Shown one piece after another: positions 8,319-16,667 of a DNA stretch of 64,000 nucleotides (positions within the stretch are counted from its first letter, which is position 1; the number at the start of each line of letters is the position of its first letter). The notes beneath the pieces were generated by a model, which had not been told where the DNA came from, searched no databases, and saw only the letters and a program-made list of their open reading frames with translations. The position numbers and the translations under genes are program-made. The DNA is taken from the NCBI RefSeq assembly GCF_027257975.1, contig NZ_JANZKX010000001.1, positions 1,054,001 to 1,118,000 of the forward strand, read 5' to 3'. This stretch comes from Pelomonas sp. BJYL3. Lineage in GTDB: Bacteria > Pseudomonadota > Gammaproteobacteria > Burkholderiales > Burkholderiaceae_C.

Positions 8319-9791
8319 TCAGCGCTCTCCCAGGCTTTCCTGCACATGCTGCTGCAGCGGACTCAGCAGGTAGTCGATCACGCGGCGCCTGCCGGTCTTG
8401 ATCTCGGCCGTGAGGTTCATGCCCGGGGCCAGTTTGATGGTCTTGCCGTCCACGTTCAGCTGGTGGCGTTTGAGCACCAGCGTGGCGGGAAAGATGGCGC
8501 CGCGCTTCTCGTCGTTGACCGCATCGGCGCTGATGTGCCGCACCTGCGCCTCCACCGTGCCGTAGCGGGTGTAGGGGAAGGTCTCGAGCTTGATCTCGGC
8601 CACCTGGCCTTCGCGCACAAAGCCCACGTCCTTGTTCTCCAGCACCACCTCGGCGGTGACTTCCGAGTCGTCCGGCACCAGCACCAGCAAGACCTGCGCA
8701 GGCGTCACCACGCCACCGGGCGTGTGCACGGCCAGCTGCTGCACGGTGCCGGCCACGGGCGCGGTGAGCCGCGTCAAGGCATCGCGCTTCTGGGCCTTGA
8801 CGGCTTCCTCGCCCAGCTCGCGGGTCTTGAGGTCAGCCTGCGCCAGGCGGTCGCGCCAGCTGCGCTCGGTCTCGGCGACGAAGCTCAGCCGGCCGTGCTC
8901 GCTCTCCTTCAGCGCGGCTTGCGCCTCCTGCAGCCGGGCCTGCGCAGTGGCCAGGTCCCGCTCCAGCTCGATGCGCTCGCGCGTGCGGTCCTGCCCCGCG
9001 TGACTGGACATGAAGCCCTGCGTGGAGAGCTGCTGGTAGTCCTTCTCCCGGGCCTGGGCCAGGGGCAGCGTGGTCTGCAGCTTGGCCACGGTCTGCTCGG
9101 CGGTGCGGATCTCGGCCTGGCGGCGCGCGAGCTCGGCCTGCAGCCGCGCCTGCTTGGCGGCGATGTCCGACCAGTCGCTGCGCAGCTGGGTGCGCGCGGC
9201 GGCGAGCTCGGCGGTGCTCAGTTCGGGGACCGGGCTGAGCGTGGGCAGCGGCCCGCCGCCCAGCGCCTGTAGCACGGCCTGCGCCCGCAGCTTCTCGGAC
9301 CACGCAGCGGCGCGCTCCTGGGCCACGCGGCTGGCGTCGGCCGCGGTGAGCGTGGCGTCCAGCTCGATCAGCAGCTGCCCGGCCTGCACCTTGGCGCCGT
9401 CCTGCACATGGATGGCCTTGACCACGCTGGTCTCCAGCGGCTGCAGGGTCTTGCTGCGCTGGCTGACGATGATGCGGCCTTGCGCCACGGCCACGATGTC
9501 CAGCTGGCCCAGGCAGGCCCACAGCAGGGCGATGAGGAAGAGCCCGCACAGCACCCAGGCCGCGCGGCGCGGCGCGGGGTGCGGGGGCGTCTCCTGCAGG
9601 GCCATCGCGGCGGGCAGGAAGGCGCGCTCGTCAGCCAGGCGTTTGGGGCCGGCCAGCTCCTCGCGCATGGCCCAGGCGGCGCGGAAGATGGCGGCGTAGC
9701 GGGCGAGCAGTTCGCGCACGGGGTGGCGTGGGGTGTTGTTGGCCTGGGCTGGCGTAGCAGCGTTCACGGTGGTCTCCGGTGCCGTGCTCAT
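8319..9791 (-). CDS. HlyD-family type I secretion periplasmic adaptor
   Basis: 490 residues: cytoplasmic N terminus, one membrane segment (about residues 78-95, WVLCGLFLIALLWACLG), a biotinyl-lipoyl-like strand region with VVKAIHVQDGAKVQAGQLLIEL, a long coiled coil (about 150-330) and a C-terminal beta barrel, as in HlyD/LapC membrane fusion proteins. It bridges the inner-membrane ABC exporter to a TolC-type channel. The start codon (9791-9789) overlaps the exporter stop in ATGA, a typical coupled pair. The usual length of the family is 430-490. The TolC partner is not encoded nearby. Confidence 0.93.
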   Translation of the reverse strand: MSTAPETTVNAATPAQANNTPRHPVRELLARYAAIFRAAWAMREELAGPKRLADERAFLPAAMALQETPPHPAPRRAAWVLCGLFLIALLWACLGQLDIVAVAQGRIIVSQRSKTLQPLETSVVKAIHVQDGAKVQAGQLLIELDATLTAADASRVAQERAAAWSEKLRAQAVLQALGGGPLPTLSPVPELSTAELAAARTQLRSDWSDIAAKQARLQAELARRQAEIRTAEQTVAKLQTTLPLAQAREKDYQQLSTQGFMSSHAGQDRTRERIELERDLATAQARLQEAQAALKESEHGRLSFVAETERSWRDRLAQADLKTRELGEEAVKAQKRDALTRLTAPVAGTVQQLAVHTPGGVVTPAQVLLVLVPDDSEVTAEVVLENKDVGFVREGQVAEIKLETFPYTRYGTVEAQVRHISADAVNDEKRGAIFPATLVLKRHQLNVDGKTIKLAPGMNLTAEIKTGRRRVIDYLLSPLQQHVQESLGER

Positions 9792-12025
9792 GCCGTCCTC
9801 CCGGCCGTTTGCAAGGGATGCGGCTGCTCCACGACGGGTGCCTCCTCGGCATCCACCCCGCCCTGCGCCTGCATGCGCCACAGATGCGCGTAAAGCCCTT
9901 GGGGGCGCTGCAGCAGCTGCTCATGCGAGCCCATCTCCACGATGCGGCCGCGCTCCATCGCGATGATGCGGTCGGCGTGACGCACCGCGCTGAGCCGGTG
10001 GGCGATGATGAAGACCGTGCGCCCCTGGCAGATCTGGCGCATGTTGTGCTGGATGATGGCCTCGCTCTCGTAGTCCAGCGCGCTGGTGGCCTCGTCGAAG
10101 ATCAGGATGCGCGGCTGCGCAAAGAGCGCCCGCGCGATGGCGATGCGCTGGCGCTGCCCGCCCGAGAGCCCCGCGCCCTGCTCGCCCACCACCGTGTCAT
10201 AGCCCTCGGGCAGCTCGCTGATGAACTCGTGCGCCCCGGCCAGCTGCGCCGCGCGCATCACCAGTTCCAGCGGTGCAGCCGGGTCGGCGATGGCGATGTT
10301 CTCGCGCACGCTGCGGTTGAAGAGCATGTTGTCCTGCAGCACCACGCCCACCTGGCGGCGCAGCTGCGCGGCGTCGATCAGGGCGATGTCCTGCCCGTCC
10401 ACCAGCACGCGGCCGGCCTCGGGCACATAGAGGCGCTGGATGAGCTTGGTCAGCGTGCTCTTGCCCGAGCCGCTGCGGCCCACGATGCCGATCACCTCAC
10501 CGGGCTTCACCTCCAGGCTCAGCTCCTGCAGCACCGGCGGCGCGTCGGGCCGGTAGCGGAACGTGACGCGCTCCAGCGCCACGCGCCCCTGCAGGCGCGG
10601 CAGCGGGCTGGCGCTGTGCGCCGGGAGTTCGGTGCGGGTGTTGAGGATGTCGCCCAGGCGGGCCATGGAGAGGCCCGTCTGCTGGAACTCGGTCCACATA
10701 TTGGCCAGGCGCATGATGGGCTGCGCCACGCGGCCCGCGAACATATTGAAGGCGATGAACATGCCCAGGGTCAGTTGGCCGTCCATCACCAGGTGCGCAC
10801 CCCACCACAGCGTGGCGGCGTTGACCAGCTTGCCGATGAGGTTCACGGCCTCGTTGGCGTACTGGGCCAGAGTCTGGGTGCGGAAGCTCGCGGCCACGTA
10901 GGCCGCCAGCTGCTCGTCCCAGCGCCGCGCCATCTGCGGCTCCAGGGCGCTGGCCTTGACCGTCTGGATGCCCGTGATGGTCTCCACCAGCAGGCTCTGG
11001 TTCTCCGCGCTGCGGGCGAACTTCTCGTTGAGCCGCGCACGCAGCACCGGCACCACCACCAGGCTTACCGCGGCATACAGCGGCAGCGAGAGCAGCACGA
11101 TGAGCGTCAGCGTGCCGCTGTAGGCCAGCATCATCGCGATGAAGATCACCGAGAACAGCACGTCCAGCAGCAGGGTCAGCGCATTGCCGGTGAGGAACTG
11201 GCGGATGTTCTCCAGCTCGCGCACCCGCGCCACCGAGTCCCCCACGCGGCGGGCCTGGAAGTAGGCCAGCGGCAGGTGCATCAGGTGGCGGAAGAGGCGC
11301 GCGCCCAGCTCCACGTCGATGCGGCTCGTGGTGTGGCTGAACACATAGCTGCGCAGCACGGTGAGCGTGCTCTCGAACAGCATGATCACCACCAGGCCGA
11401 TCACCAGCACGTCCAGCGTCGAGAGGCCCTTGTGCACCAGCACCTTGTCCATCACCACCTGGAAGAACAGCGGGCTCACCAGCGCGAAGAGCTGCAGGAA
11501 CAGCGACACCAGCAGCACCTCGCCCAGCAGCCGGCGGTGCTTGACGATGCTGGGGACGAACCAGCTGAAGTCGAACTTGGCCAGCGCCCCGGCGAGGCTC
11601 GCGCGGCTGCTGATGAGGATGAGCTCGCCGGACCAGGCGGCGGCGAAGTCGGCCAGCGGCTCGATGGTGGGCCGGGCGCCGGCGTCAACGCCCGCACCGG
11701 CGGCGCCTTGCGCCGGGTCCATGAACAGCACCCGCTGGCCGTCCGTCTGCGCCAGCACCACCACCCGGCCGTCCTTCATCAGGGCCAGCGCCGGCAGGGG
11801 CACCAGGCCCAGCCGCTCGGCGCTGCTGCGGCTCAGCTTGGCGCTCAAGCCGAGGTGCTTGGCGGCCAGCAGCAGGTCCTGCGTGGAGCCCGCCTGATGC
11901 TCGCCCAGGCCCAGCTGATGGCGCAGGGCCTGCGGCTCTGCCGGCACCTGGTGCAGGCGGGCGATGATGGCCAGGGCCTGGAGGCAGGCATGCGGCGGCG
12001 GAACTTCCCCCCCTGTGGAACTCAT
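9788..12025 (-). CDS. HlyB-type type I secretion ABC exporter (peptidase-like domain + permease + ATPase)
   Basis: 745 residues. Residues 1-130 form a C39-like domain in which the catalytic Cys position is replaced (HACLQALAII, where active C39 exporters have DCG), so it should bind RTX substrates without cleaving them. A six-helix ABC transmembrane domain follows, then an ATPase with Walker A GRSGSGKST, signature LSGGQRQR, Walker B ILIFDEATSALD and H-loop AHR. This is the HlyB architecture. The start ATG at 12025 has GAGG about 12 bases upstream. It is the first gene of the operon leading to hlyD, the glycosyltransferase, the lipoprotein and the RTX gene. It drives ATP-dependent export of the RTX protein. 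Confidence 0.94.
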   Translation of the reverse strand: MSSTGGEVPPPHACLQALAIIARLHQVPAEPQALRHQLGLGEHQAGSTQDLLLAAKHLGLSAKLSRSSAERLGLVPLPALALMKDGRVVVLAQTDGQRVLFMDPAQGAAGAGVDAGARPTIEPLADFAAAWSGELILISSRASLAGALAKFDFSWFVPSIVKHRRLLGEVLLVSLFLQLFALVSPLFFQVVMDKVLVHKGLSTLDVLVIGLVVIMLFESTLTVLRSYVFSHTTSRIDVELGARLFRHLMHLPLAYFQARRVGDSVARVRELENIRQFLTGNALTLLLDVLFSVIFIAMMLAYSGTLTLIVLLSLPLYAAVSLVVVPVLRARLNEKFARSAENQSLLVETITGIQTVKASALEPQMARRWDEQLAAYVAASFRTQTLAQYANEAVNLIGKLVNAATLWWGAHLVMDGQLTLGMFIAFNMFAGRVAQPIMRLANMWTEFQQTGLSMARLGDILNTRTELPAHSASPLPRLQGRVALERVTFRYRPDAPPVLQELSLEVKPGEVIGIVGRSGSGKSTLTKLIQRLYVPEAGRVLVDGQDIALIDAAQLRRQVGVVLQDNMLFNRSVRENIAIADPAAPLELVMRAAQLAGAHEFISELPEGYDTVVGEQGAGLSGGQRQRIAIARALFAQPRILIFDEATSALDYESEAIIQHNMRQICQGRTVFIIAHRLSAVRHADRIIAMERGRIVEMGSHEQLLQRPQGLYAHLWRMQAQGGVDAEEAPVVEQPHPLQTAGRTA

Positions 12026-12352
12026 ATCCAGCAATTTCCTCGCTTTGACGGCAGCTCTTGTGTCAGTTGGCACCGTCTTTGAATTCGATAGCGACGCGCC
12101 GCCCTTCAGGGCTGCGTCGCAAAGTCGCAAATTGTTCCAGCCGCTGTTCGCCCTCGCCTCCCACTTTTGGGGGTATCCAGCAATAGAACTCAACAAATCG
12201 GCTGAAAACTACCGCCGAATTGATCCAAGTCGAGACAGTACGCAGCCCTCCCCCCGCGCATCCATGCGCATTTGCCCCAGAGCGGAAGTCTTTCTCATTA
12301 AATATAGTCATAACTACATTAAGGAGCCACCCCGGCCACCAGGAGACTGCCC
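12026..12352. promoter_or_regulatory. Divergent intergenic region between T1SS operon and TonB receptor
   Basis: 327 bases with no convincing gene. Promoters for both divergent units must lie here. An AT-rich patch around 12293-12325, just upstream of the TonB-receptor Shine-Dalgarno, is the likeliest core promoter on the plus strand. No clear -35/-10 pair or palindrome could be fixed by eye. Confidence 0.5.
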
Positions 12353-14806
12353 ATGCCCACGATCCACCGGCGCCTGCAGCGGCGTCAGACCTTGCTGCCC
12401 CACGCCCTGTGCCTGGCCATCGGCGCGCTGGCGGCCCAGCAGGCGGGTGCGAAGGCCGCCGAGCCGGCCGAGAGCGCGGACAAGGCCAAGCTGGAGGCGG
12501 TGGTGGTCTCCGGCCAGGGCCGGGTGCAGCAGCTGCAGAGCGTGCCCATCCCCATCCAGGTGCTGGGCGCCGAGCAGCTGAAGAAGAGCGGGGCGGCCAA
12601 TCTGGGCGACATCGCCGCCACGGTGCCAGGTCTTGCCATGGACACCACCCAGGCCACCCAGCCCAGCCTGAGCCTGCGCGGCATCGGCACGCTGGACTTC
12701 GGCATCGGCACCGATTCGCCGGTGGGGATGTATGTGGACGGCGTCTATGCCGGCAAGACCGGCGGTGCCCTGCTCAACTTCAACGACGTCAAGCGCATCG
12801 AGGTGCTCAAGGGGCCGCAGGGCACGCTCTTCGGCCGCAACAGCGCCGGCGGCGCGATCAGCATCGTGACGAACGAGCCCGAGTTCGAGCGCAAGGGCAG
12901 CGCCCTGCTGCGCCTGGGCGAGCGCGGCCAGCGGGATGTGCAGCTGCTGGTGAACGAACCGCTCAACGCCGACCTCGCCCTGCGCGCCACCCTGGTCAGC
13001 CAGCGCAGCGACGGCTTCACGCAGGACGCCGGCACGGGCCAGCGCTTTGGTGGCGACCACAGCTGGGGCCTGCGCGCCAGCCTGCTGTGGCAGGGCGAGT
13101 CCGCCCGCGCCGTGCTGAGCCTGGAGCAGGAGACGCTGAAGCAGAACGCGCGTCCGGCCATCGGCCTGGTCCCGCTGCAATCGGGCGTGCCGCCCTTTCC
13201 TGCCGACCCGACGAGCTATGCCAACCCGCTCACCACGCCCTGGCGCAACGACGTCGCCGACCAGGGCGAATCCCGCGACTACCAGGGCGCCACCCTGCGC
13301 CTGAGCTGGCCCCTGGGCGGCTGGCTGGCGGGCGCGGAGCTGCAGTCGCTCACCGCCTGGCGCCACTTCAACAGCCGCAACCGCCAGGACAACGACGGCA
13401 CCGCCAACCCCGCCCTCTACCTGGCCACCACCAACCGCGAGGGCAACACCAGCTGGCAGCAGGAGTTCCGCCTCAGCGGCAAGAACAGCCTCGTGGACTG
13501 GATGGCCGGCCTGAGCTTCTACCGCGAGCAGGCCCGCCAGGGCGCGGACGTGGACAGCAGCACCACCGCCCTGGACACCCTCTCCGGCAATGTTCTGGGC
13601 CTGCCGCTGTTCAGCACGGTCAACGGCCTGATCGACGCCGTGGGCATCCCCGGCCTGAACCTGCGCGAGCAGGCCTGGCACGAGCAGATGGACAACCGCG
13701 GCGCCTTCCGCGCCGTGGCCGTCTATGGCGACCTGATCTGGACGCTCGCCCCCGCCACCCGCCTCACCACGGGTCTGCGCCTGACGCAGGACCGCAAGAC
13801 CTTCAGCTGGTCCAACCCGCTGCGCAGCGCGCCGGGGCTGGATGCGCAGCTGGCGGCGCTGGACGCCGCCGGCTTCTTCCCCGGCCTGGTCGCGGCCGGC
13901 GCCCTGAGCGAGGAGCAGGCCGCGCAGCTGCAGGGCGCCATGGCGGGCAATGTGCTGATCGCCACCAGCGGCGCCAGCACCGCACCGGTGGAGCGCCGCC
14001 AGCGCTGGCATGACGCCAGCCCGCGCCTGGTGCTGGATCACCGCCTGAGCCAGGACCTGATGGTCTACGGATCCTGGAGCAAGGGCTACCAGGCCGGCGG
14101 CTTCAACAGCCTGCAGGTCAATTCGGTCTACGAGCCCGAGCATGTGCGCAACATCGAGCTGGGCGCCAAGGGCCGGTGGGCAGACGCGGGCCTGAGCTAT
14201 GCGGCCTCGCTGTTCCAGTACCGCTTCGACAACCTCCAGACCCTGCAGCTGGTGCCCAACGCCGGCGGCGGCATTCCCGCCTACCAGGTCACGATCAGCG
14301 ACCAGCAGGCCCACGGCGCCGACCTGGACCTGCGCTGGCAGCCCGCCCGCAGCTGGCAGCTCTTCGCCAATGTGCAGTGGCTGGACCAGACCTACCGCCA
14401 CGGCCAGAGCAGCCTGGGCCATGCGCTGGACGGCCAGCCCGCGGGCGCGCCCAAGGTCCAGGCCAGCGCCGGCTTCGAACATGGCTGGGCCATGAGCGGC
14501 GGCCTGGCGAGCCTGCGCCTGCAGTGGAGCCACCAGAGCGCCACGCGCTGCAGCGAGGAGTCCTATGTGCAGGGCCTGTGCCTGCAGGGCCAGGGCTGGC
14601 GCGTGGGCGGCAGCCGGCAGCGCCTGGACGGCCGCCTGGCCTGGGAATCGGCCGATGCCCGCTGGGGCCTGGCCCTGGTCGGCCGCAATCTGCTGGACCG
14701 GCGCGAGATCCAGCGGGTCTGGTACGAGGCCACGCCGCTGGGCGCCGCCTACGCCACCCTCGCCCGGCCCCGCAGCCTGGCCCTGGAAGCGCGGGTGAGC
14801 TACTGA
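12353..14806 (+). CDS. TonB-dependent outer-membrane receptor
   Basis: 817 residues. The signal peptide ends near AAQQAGAKAAE. The plug domain follows, with VVVSGQGRVQQLQSVPIPIQ, the SLRGIG motif and VEVLKGPQGTLFGRNSAGG-type residues (seen as IEVLKGPQGTLFGRN), then a 22-strand barrel ending in a C-terminal aromatic-rich strand. It imports a substrate across the outer membrane using TonB energy; sequence alone does not give the ligand. AGGAG stands ten bases before the ATG. Its stop overlaps the next ATG by one base (TGATG), linking it to a cytochrome, a flavin oxidase and a PLP enzyme. That context suggests uptake of an organic substrate oxidised in the periplasm rather than plain iron uptake. 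Confidence 0.93.
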   Translation: MPTIHRRLQRRQTLLPHALCLAIGALAAQQAGAKAAEPAESADKAKLEAVVVSGQGRVQQLQSVPIPIQVLGAEQLKKSGAANLGDIAATVPGLAMDTTQATQPSLSLRGIGTLDFGIGTDSPVGMYVDGVYAGKTGGALLNFNDVKRIEVLKGPQGTLFGRNSAGGAISIVTNEPEFERKGSALLRLGERGQRDVQLLVNEPLNADLALRATLVSQRSDGFTQDAGTGQRFGGDHSWGLRASLLWQGESARAVLSLEQETLKQNARPAIGLVPLQSGVPPFPADPTSYANPLTTPWRNDVADQGESRDYQGATLRLSWPLGGWLAGAELQSLTAWRHFNSRNRQDNDGTANPALYLATTNREGNTSWQQEFRLSGKNSLVDWMAGLSFYREQARQGADVDSSTTALDTLSGNVLGLPLFSTVNGLIDAVGIPGLNLREQAWHEQMDNRGAFRAVAVYGDLIWTLAPATRLTTGLRLTQDRKTFSWSNPLRSAPGLDAQLAALDAAGFFPGLVAAGALSEEQAAQLQGAMAGNVLIATSGASTAPVERRQRWHDASPRLVLDHRLSQDLMVYGSWSKGYQAGGFNSLQVNSVYEPEHVRNIELGAKGRWADAGLSYAASLFQYRFDNLQTLQLVPNAGGGIPAYQVTISDQQAHGADLDLRWQPARSWQLFANVQWLDQTYRHGQSSLGHALDGQPAGAPKVQASAGFEHGWAMSGGLASLRLQWSHQSATRCSEESYVQGLCLQGQGWRVGGSRQRLDGRLAWESADARWGLALVGRNLLDRREIQRVWYEATPLGAAYATLARPRSLALEARVSY

Positions 14807-15171
14807 TGGGCAAGACCTGGCCCCACGGCCTGGCGCTGCTGGCCGCGGCCCTGCTGTGCGCCTGCGGGCAGGCGCCGCAGCCGCCCGGCCCCGCTGACGT
14901 CGAGCGTGCCGAACGGGCCCGCCCCGCCGACGCCCGCCTGGCCCAGCGCTACGAGCAGGCCTGCGTGCTGTGCCATGCGCGGCCCGACAGCGGCGCCCCG
15001 CTGAGCCACCATGCGCCCAGCTGGTCCGCCCGCCTGGAGCGCGGCCTGCCCGCGCTGGTACAAAGCGTGCAGGCCGGCAAGGGCGGCATGCCCGCTGGCG
15101 GCCTCTGCGCCGACTGCAGTCCGCAGGACCTCGAATCCCTGACCCGTTTCATGAGTGGCCCCTCGCCATGA
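14806..15171 (+). CDS. Lipoprotein mono-haem cytochrome c
   Basis: 121 residues. The signal sequence ends in the lipobox LLCAC (MGKTWPHGLALLAAALLCAC), so it is probably lipid-anchored in the periplasm. There is one haem-binding CVLCH motif at about residue 50, and a possible distal Met in GGMPAGG. Its size suits a small class I c-type cytochrome. It overlaps the TonB receptor by one base and the flavin oxidase by four (ATGA). In this operon it is the natural electron acceptor for the Tat-exported flavoenzyme encoded next. The second Cys pair (CADC) near the C terminus lacks the following His and is not a second haem site. Confidence 0.88.
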   Translation: MGKTWPHGLALLAAALLCACGQAPQPPGPADVERAERARPADARLAQRYEQACVLCHARPDSGAPLSHHAPSWSARLERGLPALVQSVQAGKGGMPAGGLCADCSPQDLESLTRFMSGPSP

Positions 15172-16667
15172 CTTCACGACGCGATTGCCTCAAGACCGCG
15201 GCCGCCCTGGGCGGCGGCCTGGCCCTGCCCGCGCTGGCACAGACGGAGGCGGCTTCCGCGGCCCCCGCGGCCAGCGCCGCTGCTGCACCCCGCCCCCGTG
15301 CACCCCAGCGTCCGGCCGTGCCGGCTGCCGGCACGGCGGCCTCCGCCGCGCCTGCCGCCCCTGCCATCCCGCCGCTGGCCGCCCAGCCTGCGCGCGCCTG
15401 GCAGAACTGGTCCGGCCTGCAGCGCTGCGAGGCCGCCTGGCTGCTGCCCACGTCCGAGGAGCAGCTGGCCGCCAGCCTGCCCGCGCTCCAGGGCCCGATT
15501 CGCTGCGTGGGCGCCGGCCACAGCTTCACCGCCCTGGTGCCCACGCCGGGCACCCTGATCTCCCTGGACCGCCTCAGCGGCATCGTCGAGGTGGACAAGG
15601 CCGCGATGACCGTGCGCGTGAAGGCCGGCACCCGGCTGGGCACGCTGGCCCGCGAGCTGGACGCGCAAGGCCTGGCCCTGCACAACCAGCCGGACATCGA
15701 CGTGCAGACCCTGGCCGGCGCGCTGTCCACCGGCACCCATGGCACCGGCCTCACCCTGCCGGCCCTGCATGCCGAGGTCCAGGCCCTGCGCCTGCTCACG
15801 CCCCAGGGCGAACTGAAGGAGGCCAGCCGGCTCAAGGAGCCCGAGCTCTTCGATGCCGCCCGCGTCTCCCTGGGAGCCCTGGGCGTGATCACCGAGTACA
15901 CCCTGCGCGTGCGGCCCCGCTACATGCTGCGCCGCAAGGTCTGGCTGGAGCGCACCGAATCCCTGCTGGAGCGCGCGCCGACCCTGGCCCGCGAGAGCCG
16001 GCATTTCGAGCTCTATGTGCTGCCCTTCACCGGCTACGCGGCCGGCATCACCCACATCGAGGTGCCGCCAGGCGCGCCCGAGCGCCCGCACAGCGCCGAC
16101 GAAAACGTGCTGGCCGACCTGCAGAAGCTGCGCGACTGGCTGGGCCGCTGGCCGCAGCTGCGGCGCTGGGCCGCCGCCAAGCTCATCGACCCGGCGCAGA
16201 CCGAGCACGCGCTGGACTGGTCCCACAAGCTGCTGTCCACCGCGCGCCCCACGCGCTTCAACGAGACGGAGTACCACCTGCCGCGCGAGCAGGGCCTGCC
16301 CTGCCTGCGGGCCGTGGTGGCGCAGCTCGAGAAGCGCAACGAGGTCTTCTTCCCGCTGGAGTTCCGCTGGGTGCGGGCCGACCACGCCTGGCTGAGCCCC
16401 TTCTTCGAGCGCGACAGCTGCTCGGTGGCCGTGCATGCCAAGGCCGGCGAGGCCCATGACTACCTGCTCGGCGAGATCGGCCCGATCTTCCAGCGCCACG
16501 GCGGCCGCCCGCACTGGGGCAAGCTGCACACGCTGGGCGCGCGCGAGCTCGCCGCGCTGTATCCGCGCTTCAAGGACTTTCAGCAGCTGCGCGAGCAGCT
16601 GGACCCGCGCGGCCGCCTGCTCAACAGCCATCTGCAGCAGATCTTCGCAGGAGCCCCCCGTGCCTGA
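15168..16667 (+). CDS. Tat-exported FAD-linked oxidase, D-arabinono-1,4-lactone oxidase type
   Basis: 499 residues. A twin-arginine signal (MTSRRDCLKTAAALGGGLAL) and an Ala/Pro-rich spacer precede the FAD_binding_4 (VAO/PCMH) domain. GAGHSFTAL carries the His expected to bind FAD covalently, and ALSTGTHGTG is the second flavin loop. The C-terminal half matches the sugar-lactone oxidase (ALO) domain, with HWGKLHT near the end. Such enzymes oxidise aldonolactones, alditols or related alcohols. Export as a folded flavoprotein, next to a periplasmic cytochrome c, suggests a dehydrogenase passing electrons to the respiratory chain. The substrate is unknown. The start overlaps the cytochrome stop; the stop overlaps the next gene. 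Confidence 0.88.
   Translation: MTSRRDCLKTAAALGGGLALPALAQTEAASAAPAASAAAAPRPRAPQRPAVPAAGTAASAAPAAPAIPPLAAQPARAWQNWSGLQRCEAAWLLPTSEEQLAASLPALQGPIRCVGAGHSFTALVPTPGTLISLDRLSGIVEVDKAAMTVRVKAGTRLGTLARELDAQGLALHNQPDIDVQTLAGALSTGTHGTGLTLPALHAEVQALRLLTPQGELKEASRLKEPELFDAARVSLGALGVITEYTLRVRPRYMLRRKVWLERTESLLERAPTLARESRHFELYVLPFTGYAAGITHIEVPPGAPERPHSADENVLADLQKLRDWLGRWPQLRRWAAAKLIDPAQTEHALDWSHKLLSTARPTRFNETEYHLPREQGLPCLRAVVAQLEKRNEVFFPLEFRWVRADHAWLSPFFERDSCSVAVHAKAGEAHDYLLGEIGPIFQRHGGRPHWGKLHTLGARELAALYPRFKDFQQLREQLDPRGRLLNSHLQQIFAGAPRA

Noticed and set aside
12063-12311. 82-codon minus-strand frame between the T1SS operon and the TonB receptor
   Set aside because: No Shine-Dalgarno, odd composition and no family. 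It lies in the expected divergent promoter region.
12314-14533. A 739-codon open frame antisense to the TonB receptor
   Set aside because: Same GC effect; no domain signature, and the sense strand has a full receptor with plug and barrel motifs.
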